NCBI GenBank assembly: GCA_016290775.1
Contig: JAEEVF010000001.1
Coordinates: forward strand, 682,001-746,000
Direction of reading: 5' to 3'
Length of the DNA: 64,000 nt
Source: Acetatifactor sp.
GTDB taxonomy: Bacteria > Bacillota > Clostridia > Lachnospirales > Lachnospiraceae
Made by a program: the position numbers and the translations under genes
Part shown: one piece after another, positions 52,197 through 61,719 of the stretch
Numbering within the stretch: the stretch's first letter is position 1
Layout: each line of letters starts with the position of its first letter
The notes under the pieces: generated by a model
The model's input: the letters and a program-made list of their open reading frames with translations, nothing else
Told to the model about the DNA's origin: nothing
Database searches by the model: none

Positions 52197-53006
52197 CTAC
52201 ACAAGGATCACTTGGTATGGTTTGATATCTTTTTGATCGATTGGGAGTTCGTCGACCTGCTGGCACGCATGCCCGATGGCGATGCTGCGAACCCAAAGCT
52301 CTTCTTTGTCGGAAAGGAATTTGTCATAAAACCCTTTGCCGTATCCCATCCGGTTCCTGTAGGGGTCAAAGCCTACTCCAGGCATGAGAAGCAAGGTTTT
52401 TCTTGCCTTTTCGGCATCATATGCATATCTTTCCGAATTGCCTTTAGGTTCCAAAATGCCGCGATAGCCTTCTTGTAATTCGTCCAGCGACCCGATCTGG
52501 TAGAAATTCATTTCCTCCGCGCCTTCAGGGCCTTTTTCAATCTTGGGGACGAACACCTTTTTCCCGGCCTTTAATGCTTCATTCAGTAAGTCACGCGTGC
52601 GGATCTCGCTCCCGTAGCTCACAAATCCCAGAATCGTATCTGATAAGTAATACCATTGATGTCCCAGGATCCGCTCCGTGATCAAAACCTCCGCACGCTT
52701 CTGTTCCATTTCAGAAAGAGCATTTCTGCGATGCAAAAGCTCTTTTCGAAGCGCCTTCTTTTGTTCTATGACGTCAAGCTCCTCGCTTGCTTCCACACGC
52801 TTTCTGCGGTCGCTCACGCGTTCCTTCGTGCCGTCCGCATGCTGGATCACCATGCTGTCGAGCTGACTTCGAAGGTTCCCGCGGATGCTTTCGACGTACT
52901 CCTTTCGAAGCTGCGCCTGCTCTGCCTTTTCCTCTTCCGTAAGGCCAACGGACTTTGATTTATGATAAAGCTCGTTGATCCTCTTGATCTTATCATTCAT
53001 GTTCAT
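52197..53006 (-). CDS. DUF896 (YnzC-like) domain fused to 5-formyltetrahydrofolate cyclo-ligase
   Basis: The 269-residue protein combines two domains. Residues 1-65 match the DUF896/YnzC family (KIKRINELYHKSKSVGLTEE, RKEYVESIRGNLRSQLD). Residues about 80-269 match the cyclo-ligase that turns 5-formyl-THF into methenyl-THF with ATP (KKALRKELLHRRNALSE, LMPGVGFDPYRNRMGYGKG). The two domains are usually separate genes. GGTGA before the ATG at 53006 is a weak ribosome site. The gene starts 29 bases after proB and ends 24 bases before gltX. Confidence 0.9.
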   Translation of the reverse strand: MNMNDKIKRINELYHKSKSVGLTEEEKAEQAQLRKEYVESIRGNLRSQLDSMVIQHADGTKERVSDRRKRVEASEELDVIEQKKALRKELLHRRNALSEMEQKRAEVLITERILGHQWYYLSDTILGFVSYGSEIRTRDLLNEALKAGKKVFVPKIEKGPEGAEEMNFYQIGSLDELQEGYRGILEPKGNSERYAYDAEKARKTLLLMPGVGFDPYRNRMGYGKGFYDKFLSDKEELWVRSIAIGHACQQVDELPIDQKDIKPYQVILV

Positions 53007-53035
53007 ATAAATCACCAATTACATATGTACAAAAA

Positions 53036-53902
53036 TCACTTATGGAGATTCTCCACGAATCCCACTAAGTCAAAGTTATCGTCTTTGTTTGAGGCGAACA
53101 AAGTTCCAATGTTCTTACCGTTCATAATGCGGTGAAGCACGCCAATGTCCTCGCTGTTCGCAATGACCATGTCTGCGCCGGAGGCCGTCGCGATCTTTGC
53201 TGCGATAAGCTTTGTGCTCATTCCGCCGGTCCCTACGCCGCTACCCGTGCTCGCCTTACCCATTTCCATCAGTTCCGGAGTGATTTCTTCCACAAGGTCA
53301 ATAAACTTTGCGTCCTTGTTCTTTCTGGGATCGTCCGTATAAAGCCCGTCAATGTCGGAAAGCAGGATCAGAAGATCTGCGTCCACAAGGGCTGCAACGA
53401 TCGCGGAAAGCGTGTCGTTGTCTCCGATTTCGATCTCATAGGTTGCGACCGTGTCGTTTTCATTTACGACCGGGATCACTCCCATGGCAAGGAGCTCGGT
53501 AAACGTGTTGTGTGCATTATATCTGTTCAGATTGTCAACGATCGTGTTCTTCGTCATCAAAATCTGTGCGGAGACCTGATTATACTCTGAAAAGAGTTTG
53601 TTATAGGTCATCATCAGTCTTGCCTGACCGATGGCCGAACATGCCTGTTTTACGGCCATGGCATGGGAATTTGATTCACTTTTGATCTCGGTGATGCCAA
53701 CTGCCTTCTTCCCGGCCGCAATGGCGCCGCTGGTCACAAGGATCACGTCCTTGCCCTGATTGCGGATGTCGGAAAGCTCGCGTACAAGCTTCTCCAGCCT
53801 GATATAATCCATGTCTCCGGTTTCCTTATGCTGTAAGGAGGAGGAACCGATCTTGACCACGATTCTCTTTTTATCTTTGATCAACTCCCTTAAGTTTACC
53901 AT
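53036..53902 (-). CDS. proB: Glutamate 5-kinase without PUA domain
   Basis: The 288-residue enzyme phosphorylates glutamate, the first step of proline synthesis. KRIVVKIGSSSLQHKETG, LVTSGAIAAGKKAVG, PVVNENDTV, LSDIDGLYTDDPRK and STGSGVGTGGMSTKLIAAKIA are family motifs. The C-terminal PUA domain of the long form is missing. proA and proC are not in the window. GGAGTAACGAC precedes the ATG. A promoter lies inside the end of the upstream gene. Confidence 0.95.
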   Translation of the reverse strand: MVNLRELIKDKKRIVVKIGSSSLQHKETGDMDYIRLEKLVRELSDIRNQGKDVILVTSGAIAAGKKAVGITEIKSESNSHAMAVKQACSAIGQARLMMTYNKLFSEYNQVSAQILMTKNTIVDNLNRYNAHNTFTELLAMGVIPVVNENDTVATYEIEIGDNDTLSAIVAALVDADLLILLSDIDGLYTDDPRKNKDAKFIDLVEEITPELMEMGKASTGSGVGTGGMSTKLIAAKIATASGADMVIANSEDIGVLHRIMNGKNIGTLFASNKDDNFDLVGFVENLHK

Positions 53903-53937
53903 GTCGTTACTCCTAAGTCCAATGAATATAATGCTTT

Positions 53938-53966
53938 ATTCTACTTCTTTTTTATGGATTCGTCAA
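53938..53966 (-). promoter_or_regulatory. Predicted promoter for proB
   Basis: On the minus strand TTGACG (53961-53966) and TAGAAT (53938-53943) are 17 bases apart. The -35 box lies within the last codons of the flavoprotein gene. Confidence 0.65.
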
Positions 53967-55574
53967 TCGTTTCGTAAGTTCCTGCGCAACTCGAAGCCCA
54001 TCCATCGCCGCGGAAGTGATGCCGCCGGCATATCCGGCGCCTTCTCCGCATGGATAAATGCCTTGGATCTTTGAGGATAGCCGTTCGTCACGAAGGATCC
54101 GAACGGGCGATGAGGTTCTGCTCTCAATCCCCGAGAATATGCAATCGTCGCGGTCAAACCCCTTGATCTGACGGCCAAATTGATGCATTCCCTCGATCAA
54201 GGATGATCTGCATTCTTCAGGCAATAAAGTACGCAGGTCTGCCCAGGCATATTCCCCCTTACAGCATGGCTTTAGCTCACTCTCAAATGCCTTCGGATCA
54301 TCTGCTTCTTCCAACGGTTTTTGATAATTTCCAAACCTTTGAACGGGGATCTTACCGCCGCCAAGCCTGTACGCTTTTTCTTCGAGCTCTCTTTGGAATG
54401 CAATGCCTGAAAGGGGCCCGTCTCCGCCAAAATCAACCGGATCTACGGTGACGATCACGGCGCTGTTGGCATTCTTACCGTCACGGGCACTGTAACTCAT
54501 TCCGTTTACGGCCAGGCGGCCTTCTTCAGAAGAGGCGTTGACCACATACCCTCCGGGACACATGCAGAAGGAATATACTCCCCTGCCGCTTTTCGTCTTT
54601 GCCGTCACCTTATATGGCGCCGCCCCAAGCACTCCCGGATCCTTCAGGCCATATTGGCTGAAATTGATCATTTCCTGGGGGTGTTCCGCCCGAAAGCCCA
54701 CGGCAAAAGGCTTTGCTTCCATTGGAATGCCTTTTTGATAAAGCATGGAAAAGGTGTCTCTTGCGCTATGACCAATGGCCAAAACCAAGGCATTGCATTC
54801 GATCTTTTCGTTGTCATTTACCATGATGCCGCAAAGCTTTTCGTCTTCGATCAAAACTTCCGTCATCTGGCTTTCAAAACGCATTTCCCCGCCAAGCTCC
54901 AGGATCGCGTTTCTCATGTTCTTTATGATCTTCGAAAGTTCATCCGTGCCGATGTGTGGCTTTGAATCATAAAGGATTTCTTCCTTTGCGCCAAACTTCA
55001 CAAAGGTTTCCAAGACAGCATGGTTTCTGCCTTCTTTATCCTTGACCAAGGTGTTCAGCTTACCGTCTGAAAACGTTCCGGCGCCACCTTCTCCAAACTG
55101 AACGTTGGAATTTGGATCTAGCTTTCCCGTCTGCCAAAAGCGCTCTACGTCGGCCTGACGTTCTTCAACTCTCTTGCCACGTTCCAAGAGAAGGGGGCGT
55201 AGACCTGCAAGCGCGAGGTAATATGCGCAAAAAAGGCCTGCCGGGCCGGCGCCAATGATCACGGGACGGCAATTTCGAAATTCTTCCGTCTTGGGCGCGG
55301 GAAATGCAAAAGTGGTTTTCTCAGCTATCGAAAACTGCTCTTTTGCCCTCTTGTTTCTGAGTGCCCTTTCAAGAACCTTCTTTTCATTTGCGACCTTTAC
55401 GCAAACCGAATAGACATAGAAAAGCTCAGGCTTTTTCCTTGCATCGATGGAACGCCTTTGGATCTCAAAGTGAAGGATTTCATCTTCCCTTAGCCCAAGG
55501 CTTCTCGCAGTCGCGCACAGCACATCTGCCATTTCATGCGGAATATGTAGTTTTAACTGTGAGACCAGAATCAA
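53952..55574 (-). CDS. FAD-dependent dehydrogenase (COG2509 type)
   Basis: The 540-residue protein has a small N-terminal domain (about 1-85, ILVSQLKLHIPHEMADVL) and an FAD fold beginning PVIIGAGPAGLFCAYYLA. QFGEGGAGTFSDGKLNTLV and GRGVYSFCMCPGGYVVNASS are typical of the COG2509 family. It ends CGEGAGYAGGITSAAMDGLR. The reaction is unknown; anaerobic Firmicutes almost always carry one. The start is TTG at 55574 after AAAGGA. It sits 97 bases after the HI0933-type flavoprotein gene. Confidence 0.9.
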   Translation of the reverse strand: MILVSQLKLHIPHEMADVLCATARSLGLREDEILHFEIQRRSIDARKKPELFYVYSVCVKVANEKKVLERALRNKRAKEQFSIAEKTTFAFPAPKTEEFRNCRPVIIGAGPAGLFCAYYLALAGLRPLLLERGKRVEERQADVERFWQTGKLDPNSNVQFGEGGAGTFSDGKLNTLVKDKEGRNHAVLETFVKFGAKEEILYDSKPHIGTDELSKIIKNMRNAILELGGEMRFESQMTEVLIEDEKLCGIMVNDNEKIECNALVLAIGHSARDTFSMLYQKGIPMEAKPFAVGFRAEHPQEMINFSQYGLKDPGVLGAAPYKVTAKTKSGRGVYSFCMCPGGYVVNASSEEGRLAVNGMSYSARDGKNANSAVIVTVDPVDFGGDGPLSGIAFQRELEEKAYRLGGGKIPVQRFGNYQKPLEEADDPKAFESELKPCCKGEYAWADLRTLLPEECRSSLIEGMHQFGRQIKGFDRDDCIFSGIESRTSSPVRILRDERLSSKIQGIYPCGEGAGYAGGITSAAMDGLRVAQELTKRLTNP

Positions 55575-55671
55575 TGCCTTATGTCCTTTCTGCTTTCCAA
55601 TTTCATGTAATTCATCGTATCATGTAGCACGGTATTCTCTGTTATTTTTTCTCCATATTCAAGTACATGAC

Positions 55672-56955
55672 TTATTTTCTTGCCGCATTCATGCCAGCCA
55701 AATACCCGCTGGTCCATGCCCATTGCAGGTTGTATCCGCCACATCTCCCGTCCACGTCAAGGATCTCGCCTGCGAAATATAGCCCCTTAACCATCTTAGA
55801 TTCCATGAAATCCGTGATCTCATTGCAATCCACGCCACCGGCGCAAACCTGGCAATTCGAAAAATCACCAGTCCCTATGGCGTGAACCAAAAACTTTTTC
55901 GCACAAAGCAAAAGTGCCGTCACGTCTTGTTCCGTAAGGTTTTCTGCCGGTTCCGTATGCTTCAGGCCGCTTAGCTTCAAAAGAAGGCTCATGATCTTTT
56001 TGGGCAGGATTCCCGTAAAGAACTCTTCTATGGTCCTTCCATTGCGAAGACTCATGCGGTTCTTAGCCATTTCGCAAAGCTCAGCATCCGTAAACATCGG
56101 CAAAAAATCGATCAAAATCCCAATTTCCTTTTGTTTTTTCAAAAGATAGGCCACTTCTCTGCTCAGCTGGAACACGGGAATGCCGGAAATGCCTTGGTCG
56201 GTAAGTTGAAGCTCACCCCGTTCGCACGCCAAAGCTTTGTCATGAACAGCAGCGCCGCCGTGACTCAAGCTACTTTGACCCAATAGCGTAACCCTTGCGT
56301 CCGTTCTTACGCCTGAAATCGCCTTAAAAAACTGCTCCTTGCATTTTAGGTTTGTAAGAGCGGGGACCACGGGAACAATGGTATGACCAAGCTTTTTGGC
56401 AAGATCCCATCCGCTTCCGTCTGATCCAGTTTTTGGCATTGCTTTACCGCCACAAGTAAGAACCAATCTATCAAAAGTAAGCTCTCTTTTACCATCTGAG
56501 ACAACAAAGCATTCCGAAGCCATCCCGCCTGCCGCAACTTGTTTCTTTCCTTTTTTCACCTGCGTTACGCGAAAACCCGTAACAACCTTGATCCCAAGGG
56601 CGGCGATCTCATATCGCAGAGCATCCGATACCGCACTTGCCTGCTCACTTTGCGGATACAGATATCCACTTTTCTCCTTCACGTAAAGGCCAAGGGATTC
56701 AAAGAATGCAATGGTCTCCTTCGTGCCGAATTTAGAAAAGGCATCCGAAAGAAATGCGCAGGTTCCATGATACTGCGAAGCATCCAATTCCATGTTTCCC
56801 AGATTACATTTTCCATTCCCGGTGGAAAGGATCTTTTGTCCCATCCGTTCGCCCGCCTCAATAATGGTCACTTCCCCACAAGCTCTTGCGGCCGTGATCG
56901 CACAGGCCATTCCGGCGGCGCCGCCGCCAATGATGCCAATCCTCAAATCTTTCAT
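55672..56955 (-). CDS. HI0933-type NAD(P)/FAD-dependent oxidoreductase
   Basis: The 427-residue flavoprotein starts DLRIGIIGGGAAGMACAITA. LSTGNGKCNLGN, LVLTCGGKAMPKTGSDGSG, VCAGGVDCNEIT and GRCGGYNLQWAWTSGYLAG are family motifs. The family is annotated variously as aminoacetone oxidase or flavoprotein; the true substrate is uncertain. GGAAG is well placed for the ATG at 56955, so the in-frame ATG at 56979 is not used. A second FAD-binding gene follows. Confidence 0.9.
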   Translation of the reverse strand: MKDLRIGIIGGGAAGMACAITAARACGEVTIIEAGERMGQKILSTGNGKCNLGNMELDASQYHGTCAFLSDAFSKFGTKETIAFFESLGLYVKEKSGYLYPQSEQASAVSDALRYEIAALGIKVVTGFRVTQVKKGKKQVAAGGMASECFVVSDGKRELTFDRLVLTCGGKAMPKTGSDGSGWDLAKKLGHTIVPVVPALTNLKCKEQFFKAISGVRTDARVTLLGQSSLSHGGAAVHDKALACERGELQLTDQGISGIPVFQLSREVAYLLKKQKEIGILIDFLPMFTDAELCEMAKNRMSLRNGRTIEEFFTGILPKKIMSLLLKLSGLKHTEPAENLTEQDVTALLLCAKKFLVHAIGTGDFSNCQVCAGGVDCNEITDFMESKMVKGLYFAGEILDVDGRCGGYNLQWAWTSGYLAGMNAARK

Positions 56956-56986
56956 AATTCTTCCTTTACGTTTGAACATAAATAAA

Positions 56987-57036
56987 CCAATACTCGCATG
57001 ACTAGCAGCTTTTTGCCTTCATCGCGTGAGTATTGG
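56987..57036 (-). terminator. Possible terminator hairpin after the flippase-like gene
   Basis: CCAATACTC (56987-56995) pairs with GAGTATTGG (57028-57036) around a 32-base loop. On the minus strand it is followed by TTTATTTATG. The long loop makes this uncertain. Confidence 0.35.
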
Positions 57037-57061
57037 CTTATGATCGCTTACGCGCTTTCGC

Positions 57062-58657
57062 TTAGAAGGTCCCGATCATTTTGCCAATGGACAGCAGAAC
57101 GCCGCCAAATGGCATAACGGAAAGCTCTTCTTCCGTAAAGCTTCTAAGGAACACGATCGCGCACCAATAAACCAGGAAACCAAAGCCTCCGACGAAAAGA
57201 ACGATGTAGATGCTTTCGAGCTTTTCGCCCATGAATTTCACGCACAATGCTTCAATGATTCCCATCACGGCCGCAAGACCAATGGGAATCACAATCTCTT
57301 TCAGCCAGTTCATTCTGCCGCCCACGAGCTGCGTCGTGATCATTCCAAGGAGAGCGGCATAGATGCCAAAGGAAATCAGGCCTGCGTAGGTAAGTGAAAG
57401 CAGGTTCATCCTCTCATCAGTCCAAAGCACCATGAAGATAAGGACGTACAAAATGTCACAAATGATACCGATGCCTAGAACGATCACGTTCTTTCCAAAA
57501 CGCATCAGCAATCTGGAAAAATAGAATGCCAAAGAAGCAAACAGGATCAAAAAGCTTCCGGGAACCACAACTTTAACAAGGTTAGGTGAGGTAAAGCCCG
57601 CAACTGCGCCAACCTGCGTTGCCATCGCGGAAATCGATACGCAGACATATAATGCAAAGGCGATCAGAAATTCCATGCCTGCATGATAACAAACTCTTCC
57701 AAGACGCACTTCATCATGTTTAAAGAATCCTGCAATCTTGTTCCAATAAGGCACGGACATGGCATTCATCAGACGATAGATCAGAATGCACACGGCAAGA
57801 TATCCCACAAAGAAGGTTCCGTAGGTCAGCGGCGCATCTGCGCCTTCCTTGTGATAAAACAGAAGCATTCCAATGGCAAAAGGAAATAACTCGCAAAAAT
57901 TTACGAGTACCTTAAAGATCACGTTGCGGAACGATGCTCCGATATATCCCTGAAGGCTAACGGATGCTCGCATGCTTTCCGATTCCGCACGCTGTTTTCT
58001 TCTTCTCGTCCCGAGGAAAGAAAAGAACAGGAACAAGATGACGACCAGCTCCGCCATAACAATGGCAAGGCACCAGCCCGCGCCAATATACATTGCAACG
58101 TAATGCTCCACTTTGAGAAGTGCACTTACTTTTGTGCCATATTCTCCCGCCACGGTGCCAAGAATGATGCCAAATCCATAGATCACGACGATACGAAGAA
58201 GACAGGTGATGACGCCTGGAAGTTCAAACCCTTCGCCCTGACAGTACCCCAAAAGAAGGCTGCTCATGCTGCGCAGGAAAAGAAGGGGCGACAAGATCCA
58301 GATCATCAGGCTGGCAAACGGGCATGAAAAAACATGTTCCCCAAGGTAGCTGCCAACGGTAAGCATAAGAAACGTACCGACCGCGCCAAGTGCGATCTGG
58401 CAGATCAGTGAATACCTATGGATATTCTTTACGCTTTTGTGTTGCCCCTTGGAGCGCCTGATGCGGATCAACTTTGCAAGTACTTCCGGCAGATTCTCAC
58501 CGACAAAGGTCCATGCAATTGCAAAAAGCACAACGGGAATCAGGAAAAATCCCATTCCCTCCAGCTTTAATTTGCGTTCGATCGCCAAAAGCAATATGAT
58601 CTCCAGTGCCATTGACAAATATTCGATCTGTTTTCTTTTGATTTCGATTTGTCTCAT
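57062..58657 (-). CDS. Multi-helix membrane protein, MOP-flippase-like
   Basis: The 531-residue protein has about 12-14 predicted membrane helices and alternating basic loops. Layout and scattered motifs resemble polysaccharide flippases (Wzx/SpoVB type), but I see no single decisive motif. It may move a lipid-linked sugar. It follows ybeY by 33 bases, in line with phoH and ybeY, though the pairing is not a usual one. GGGGAAAC precedes the ATG. Confidence 0.6.
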   Translation of the reverse strand: MRQIEIKRKQIEYLSMALEIILLLAIERKLKLEGMGFFLIPVVLFAIAWTFVGENLPEVLAKLIRIRRSKGQHKSVKNIHRYSLICQIALGAVGTFLMLTVGSYLGEHVFSCPFASLMIWILSPLLFLRSMSSLLLGYCQGEGFELPGVITCLLRIVVIYGFGIILGTVAGEYGTKVSALLKVEHYVAMYIGAGWCLAIVMAELVVILFLFFSFLGTRRRKQRAESESMRASVSLQGYIGASFRNVIFKVLVNFCELFPFAIGMLLFYHKEGADAPLTYGTFFVGYLAVCILIYRLMNAMSVPYWNKIAGFFKHDEVRLGRVCYHAGMEFLIAFALYVCVSISAMATQVGAVAGFTSPNLVKVVVPGSFLILFASLAFYFSRLLMRFGKNVIVLGIGIICDILYVLIFMVLWTDERMNLLSLTYAGLISFGIYAALLGMITTQLVGGRMNWLKEIVIPIGLAAVMGIIEALCVKFMGEKLESIYIVLFVGGFGFLVYWCAIVFLRSFTEEELSVMPFGGVLLSIGKMIGTF

Positions 58658-58690
58658 TGCGTTTCCCCATCCAAGTTCAGTAATTGCTCT

Positions 58691-59188
58691 TTATCTTGTG
58701 ATCCCCAGGCTTTGCAATACTTCTTCCTGTTTCTGTTCCATGACTAGGCGTTCTTCGTCTTCCATGTGATCGTAGCCGCACAAATGTAACATACTGTGCG
58801 CGATCAAAAAACAAAACTCCCGCTTTTCGCCATGTCCGTAGGCTTTTGCCTGATCCTTCACCTTATCAACCGAAAGGATGATGTCTCCCAGGATCAATTC
58901 CCCCGACTCCATGTCGAAATAATCTGCCTGATGCTTCATCACCTTGCTAAAATCAGCCGGCCTGTCAAAATCCAGATTCGGAAATGAAAGCACGTCCGTC
59001 GCCTTATCAATGCCACGATACTCTTTGTTATACGTCCGAATCCCCTCGTCATCCGTAAGAAGAAGATTCACGGTTGCATCAGACGGGCACTTTTCCGATG
59101 CCAGGACGGCATTGATGACCATTTTTGCGGTCTCTTCCATCTCAAAATCAAAAGTGACTTCCGTCTCGTTTTCCGCATAAAGCGTCAT
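58691..59188 (-). CDS. ybeY: Endoribonuclease YbeY (rRNA maturation factor)
   Basis: The 165-residue zinc enzyme acts in 16S rRNA maturation and RNA quality control. The zinc motif HSMLHLCGYDH (Hx3Hx5H) is intact. LLTDDEGIRTYNKEYRGIDK and ATDVLSFPN are also conserved. The ATG at 59188 has GGGGGAA upstream; an in-frame TTG two codons earlier is not needed. It follows phoH, a typical partner. Confidence 0.95.
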   Translation of the reverse strand: MTLYAENETEVTFDFEMEETAKMVINAVLASEKCPSDATVNLLLTDDEGIRTYNKEYRGIDKATDVLSFPNLDFDRPADFSKVMKHQADYFDMESGELILGDIILSVDKVKDQAKAYGHGEKREFCFLIAHSMLHLCGYDHMEDEERLVMEQKQEEVLQSLGITR

Positions 59189-59231
59189 AGTCAATTCCCC
59201 CTAATTCAACGAATGGCACTCACACATGGCA

Positions 59232-60317
59232 TCAAGATCTGCGCTCACGAAGCCTGCCTTCCGTTCTCCTTCTTGGCGCCTTTTCTGCCCGTTCGCGCGC
59301 CCTAAGAGCCCTGGCATTTTCCTTTTCCTCGTAGCTCTCATAGGCCTTTACGATCTTTTGTACTAACGGATGTCTTACGACATCCTTACTGGTCAATTTG
59401 CAAAATGCAATGTCATCGATCTTTGCGAGAACACGTTCTGCAACGTCAAGGCCCGATTGGGTTCCTTGCGCAAGGTCTTTTTGCGAACCGTCACCCGTGA
59501 TGACCACCTTGGAACCGAATCCAATACGCGTCAGGAACATCTTCATCTGCGCAGGCGTCGTGTTCTGCGCCTCATCAAGGATGATATATGCATTATCCAG
59601 AGTGCGGCCTCTCATGTAAGCCAGAGGTGCAACCTCGATCAGCCCCTTTTCCATGTTCTTTGCAAAGCTTTCAGCGCCCATGATCTGATATAGCGCGTCA
59701 TATAAGGGTCTTAAATACGGATCTACTTTGCTCTGCAGATCTCCAGGCAGGAATCCAAGCTTTTCACCCGCCTCAATGGCAGGTCTTGTCAGGATGATGC
59801 GGTTGACCTCTTCCTTTTTGAACGCCGTGATCGCCATTGCCATGGCAAGATAGGTTTTACCAGTTCCTGCAGGGCCTAATCCAAAGACGATCATGTTATT
59901 TCGGATGGCGTCTACATATGCCTTCTGGCCTGCCGTTTTGGGCTTGATCGGCTTTCCGTTCACCGTATGGCAGATGATGTCGCCGTCAATCTCTTCCAAA
60001 ATCTCTTCGTTTTCTTCTTGTCCTAATTCTATTGCGTAATCCACGTTTTGATCCTCGATCTCATTTCCTCTGCTGATCATGTGCACAAGCTGCAGAAACA
60101 CGTTGCTTGCCTTCTGTACGCTTTCCGGCTTTCCCTTGATCTGCACCTTCCCGTTTCTGTCAACAATGCTGACTCCGAAACCGTTTTCCAGCTTTTTTAC
60201 GTGTCTGTCAGCGGCTCCAAAGACTTCCCGAAGCTCTTTGGCCGGGACTTCCATTTCGCGGGTGATCAGCTCCGCGCCGCTTCCAGCCCTATTTTCCGTC
60301 ACGTCAATTTCCGTCAA
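59232..60317 (-). CDS. phoH: PhoH-like ATPase/helicase
   Basis: The 361-residue protein has an N-terminal RNA-binding-like domain (about 10-90) and a P-loop ATPase domain. Walker A is in GLGPAGTGKTYLAMAMAITA, Walker B in NAYIILDEAQNTTPAQMKMF and a third motif in VVITGDGSQKDLAQG. It ends with an Arg-rich tail (ERAEKAPRRRTEGRLRERRS). It works with YbeY in RNA metabolism (family knowledge). I choose a TTG start at 60317, which follows GGGGAGG by 8 bases; an upstream in-frame TTG at 60335 overlaps that site. Confidence 0.93.
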   Translation of the reverse strand: MTEIDVTENRAGSGAELITREMEVPAKELREVFGAADRHVKKLENGFGVSIVDRNGKVQIKGKPESVQKASNVFLQLVHMISRGNEIEDQNVDYAIELGQEENEEILEEIDGDIICHTVNGKPIKPKTAGQKAYVDAIRNNMIVFGLGPAGTGKTYLAMAMAITAFKKEEVNRIILTRPAIEAGEKLGFLPGDLQSKVDPYLRPLYDALYQIMGAESFAKNMEKGLIEVAPLAYMRGRTLDNAYIILDEAQNTTPAQMKMFLTRIGFGSKVVITGDGSQKDLAQGTQSGLDVAERVLAKIDDIAFCKLTSKDVVRHPLVQKIVKAYESYEEKENARALRARERAEKAPRRRTEGRLRERRS

Positions 60318-60399
60318 ATATTCAAACCTCCCCAAGGAAACTCTATTCCTATTCTAACATTTTTTTCACGTTTTGTACCGTTTTTTTCGAAAAAACGTA

Positions 60400-61701
60400 T
60401 TATATGATGCCTTTGATCAAAGGCTTTCTTTCCGGTGGAGTCTCAGAGAAGGAATATGCTTCCAAGAAACGACTCATGGAAGCAGCTGCCTTTGCTTCGT
60501 CGTTGGCATGCATCGTAGCCAGGCTTTCTCCAACCTTTACGGCATCTCCGACCTTTTTGTGGATCACAAAGCCCACGGAAAGGTCGATCTCGCTCTCTTT
60601 TGTCTCTCTTCCGCCGCCGAGCATCAGGCAACAACTTCCGATCTCATCACAGATGATATGTGAAACATAACCGTTTACGGGAGAAGGGATCTCAGTGACA
60701 TATTTTGCCGACGGCAGCAGGCTTTCGTCGCGAACTGCCCTTTCATCTCCGCCCTGCGCCTTGATGAATTCTTCAAATTTTTCCAAAGCCTTACCGCTAC
60801 GGACCGCGTCAAGCAGCAAGTCTCTGGCTTCTTTTTCGGTATTTGCAGCCTTCCCCGCAAGTAACATCTGCGTTCCGAGGGAATATACCAATTCGGTGAA
60901 ATCCTCAGGGCCTTGTCCCTTCAGGGTCTGAATGGCTTCCTTTACTTCCAGCGCATTCCCGACGGCTCTTCCAAGTGGCTGATCCATGTCCGTAACAAGG
61001 GCACGAACGTCCCTACCCGCGCTTCTTCCGATCTTAACCATCTCTTTTGCAAGGGCAAATGCGTCCTCTTCCTTCTTCATGAAGGCGCCGCTGCCCGTCT
61101 TAACGTCCAGAACGATCGCATCTGCTCCAGAAGCCAGTTTTTTGCTCATGATCGAGCTTGCAATCAAGGACAGGTTGTCCACGGTCGCCGTTACGTCTCT
61201 AAGCGCATAAAGCTTCTTGTCGGCCGGCGCAAGATCCGCCGTCTGGCCCATAATTGCGATTCCGATGCGATTGACGTTCTCCTTGAATTCCTTCGTGGAA
61301 AGCCCTGTGTGAAAGCCAGGAAAGCTTTCCAGCTTATCGATTGTCCCACCCGTATGGCCAAGTCCCCGGCCGCTCATTTTAGCCACGGGAAGTCCGCATG
61401 CGGCAACCATTGGCGCAAGCGCCAGGGAGGTCTTGTCGCCAACGCCACCCGTGGAGTGCTTATCCACCTTGATCCCATGAATGTCTGAAAGATCAAGCAT
61501 TTCGCCGCTTTCTGCCATAGCCATCGTAAGCTCATAGGTCTCTTTTTCCGTCATTTTTTGGAAATAGATTGCCATCATCAATGCGGAAACCTGGTAATCA
61601 GGGATGGTCCCGTTGGTATAATTTTCAATAAAAAAGCGGAGTTCTTCCCTAGAAAGCTCTCCGCCATTACGTTTCTTCATGATAAGATCATACATTCTCA
61701 T
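60400..61701 (-). CDS. pdp: Pyrimidine-nucleoside (thymidine) phosphorylase
   Basis: The 433-residue enzyme splits thymidine, deoxyuridine or uridine with phosphate. The signature [20 protein letters not shown] is intact, as are [15 protein letters not shown], the phosphate-binding GSGAFMKK and [20 protein letters not shown]. Its length fits the bacterial pyrimidine-nucleoside phosphorylase family. GAGGGGG is about 10 bases before the ATG. It lies 18 bases after nth. Specificity for uridine as against thymidine is not readable. Confidence 0.94.
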   Translation of the reverse strand: MRMYDLIMKKRNGGELSREELRFFIENYTNGTIPDYQVSALMMAIYFQKMTEKETYELTMAMAESGEMLDLSDIHGIKVDKHSTGGVGDKTSLALAPMVAACGLPVAKMSGRGLGHTGGTIDKLESFPGFHTGLSTKEFKENVNRIGIAIMGQTADLAPADKKLYALRDVTATVDNLSLIASSIMSKKLASGADAIVLDVKTGSGAFMKKEEDAFALAKEMVKIGRSAGRDVRALVTDMDQPLGRAVGNALEVKEAIQTLKGQGPEDFTELVYSLGTQMLLAGKAANTEKEARDLLLDAVRSGKALEKFEEFIKAQGGDERAVRDESLLPSAKYVTEIPSPVNGYVSHIICDEIGSCCLMLGGGRETKESEIDLSVGFVIHKKVGDAVKVGESLATMHANDEAKAAASMSRFLEAYSFSETPPERKPLIKGII

Positions 61702-61719
61702 ATGCGAATTACCCCCTCT

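Noticed and set aside
60366..60395. Terminator after the pyrimidine phosphorylase gene
   Set aside because: A CGTTTTTT/AAAAAACG hairpin is present, but the stem is almost all A/T and no T-run follows, so I do not call it.
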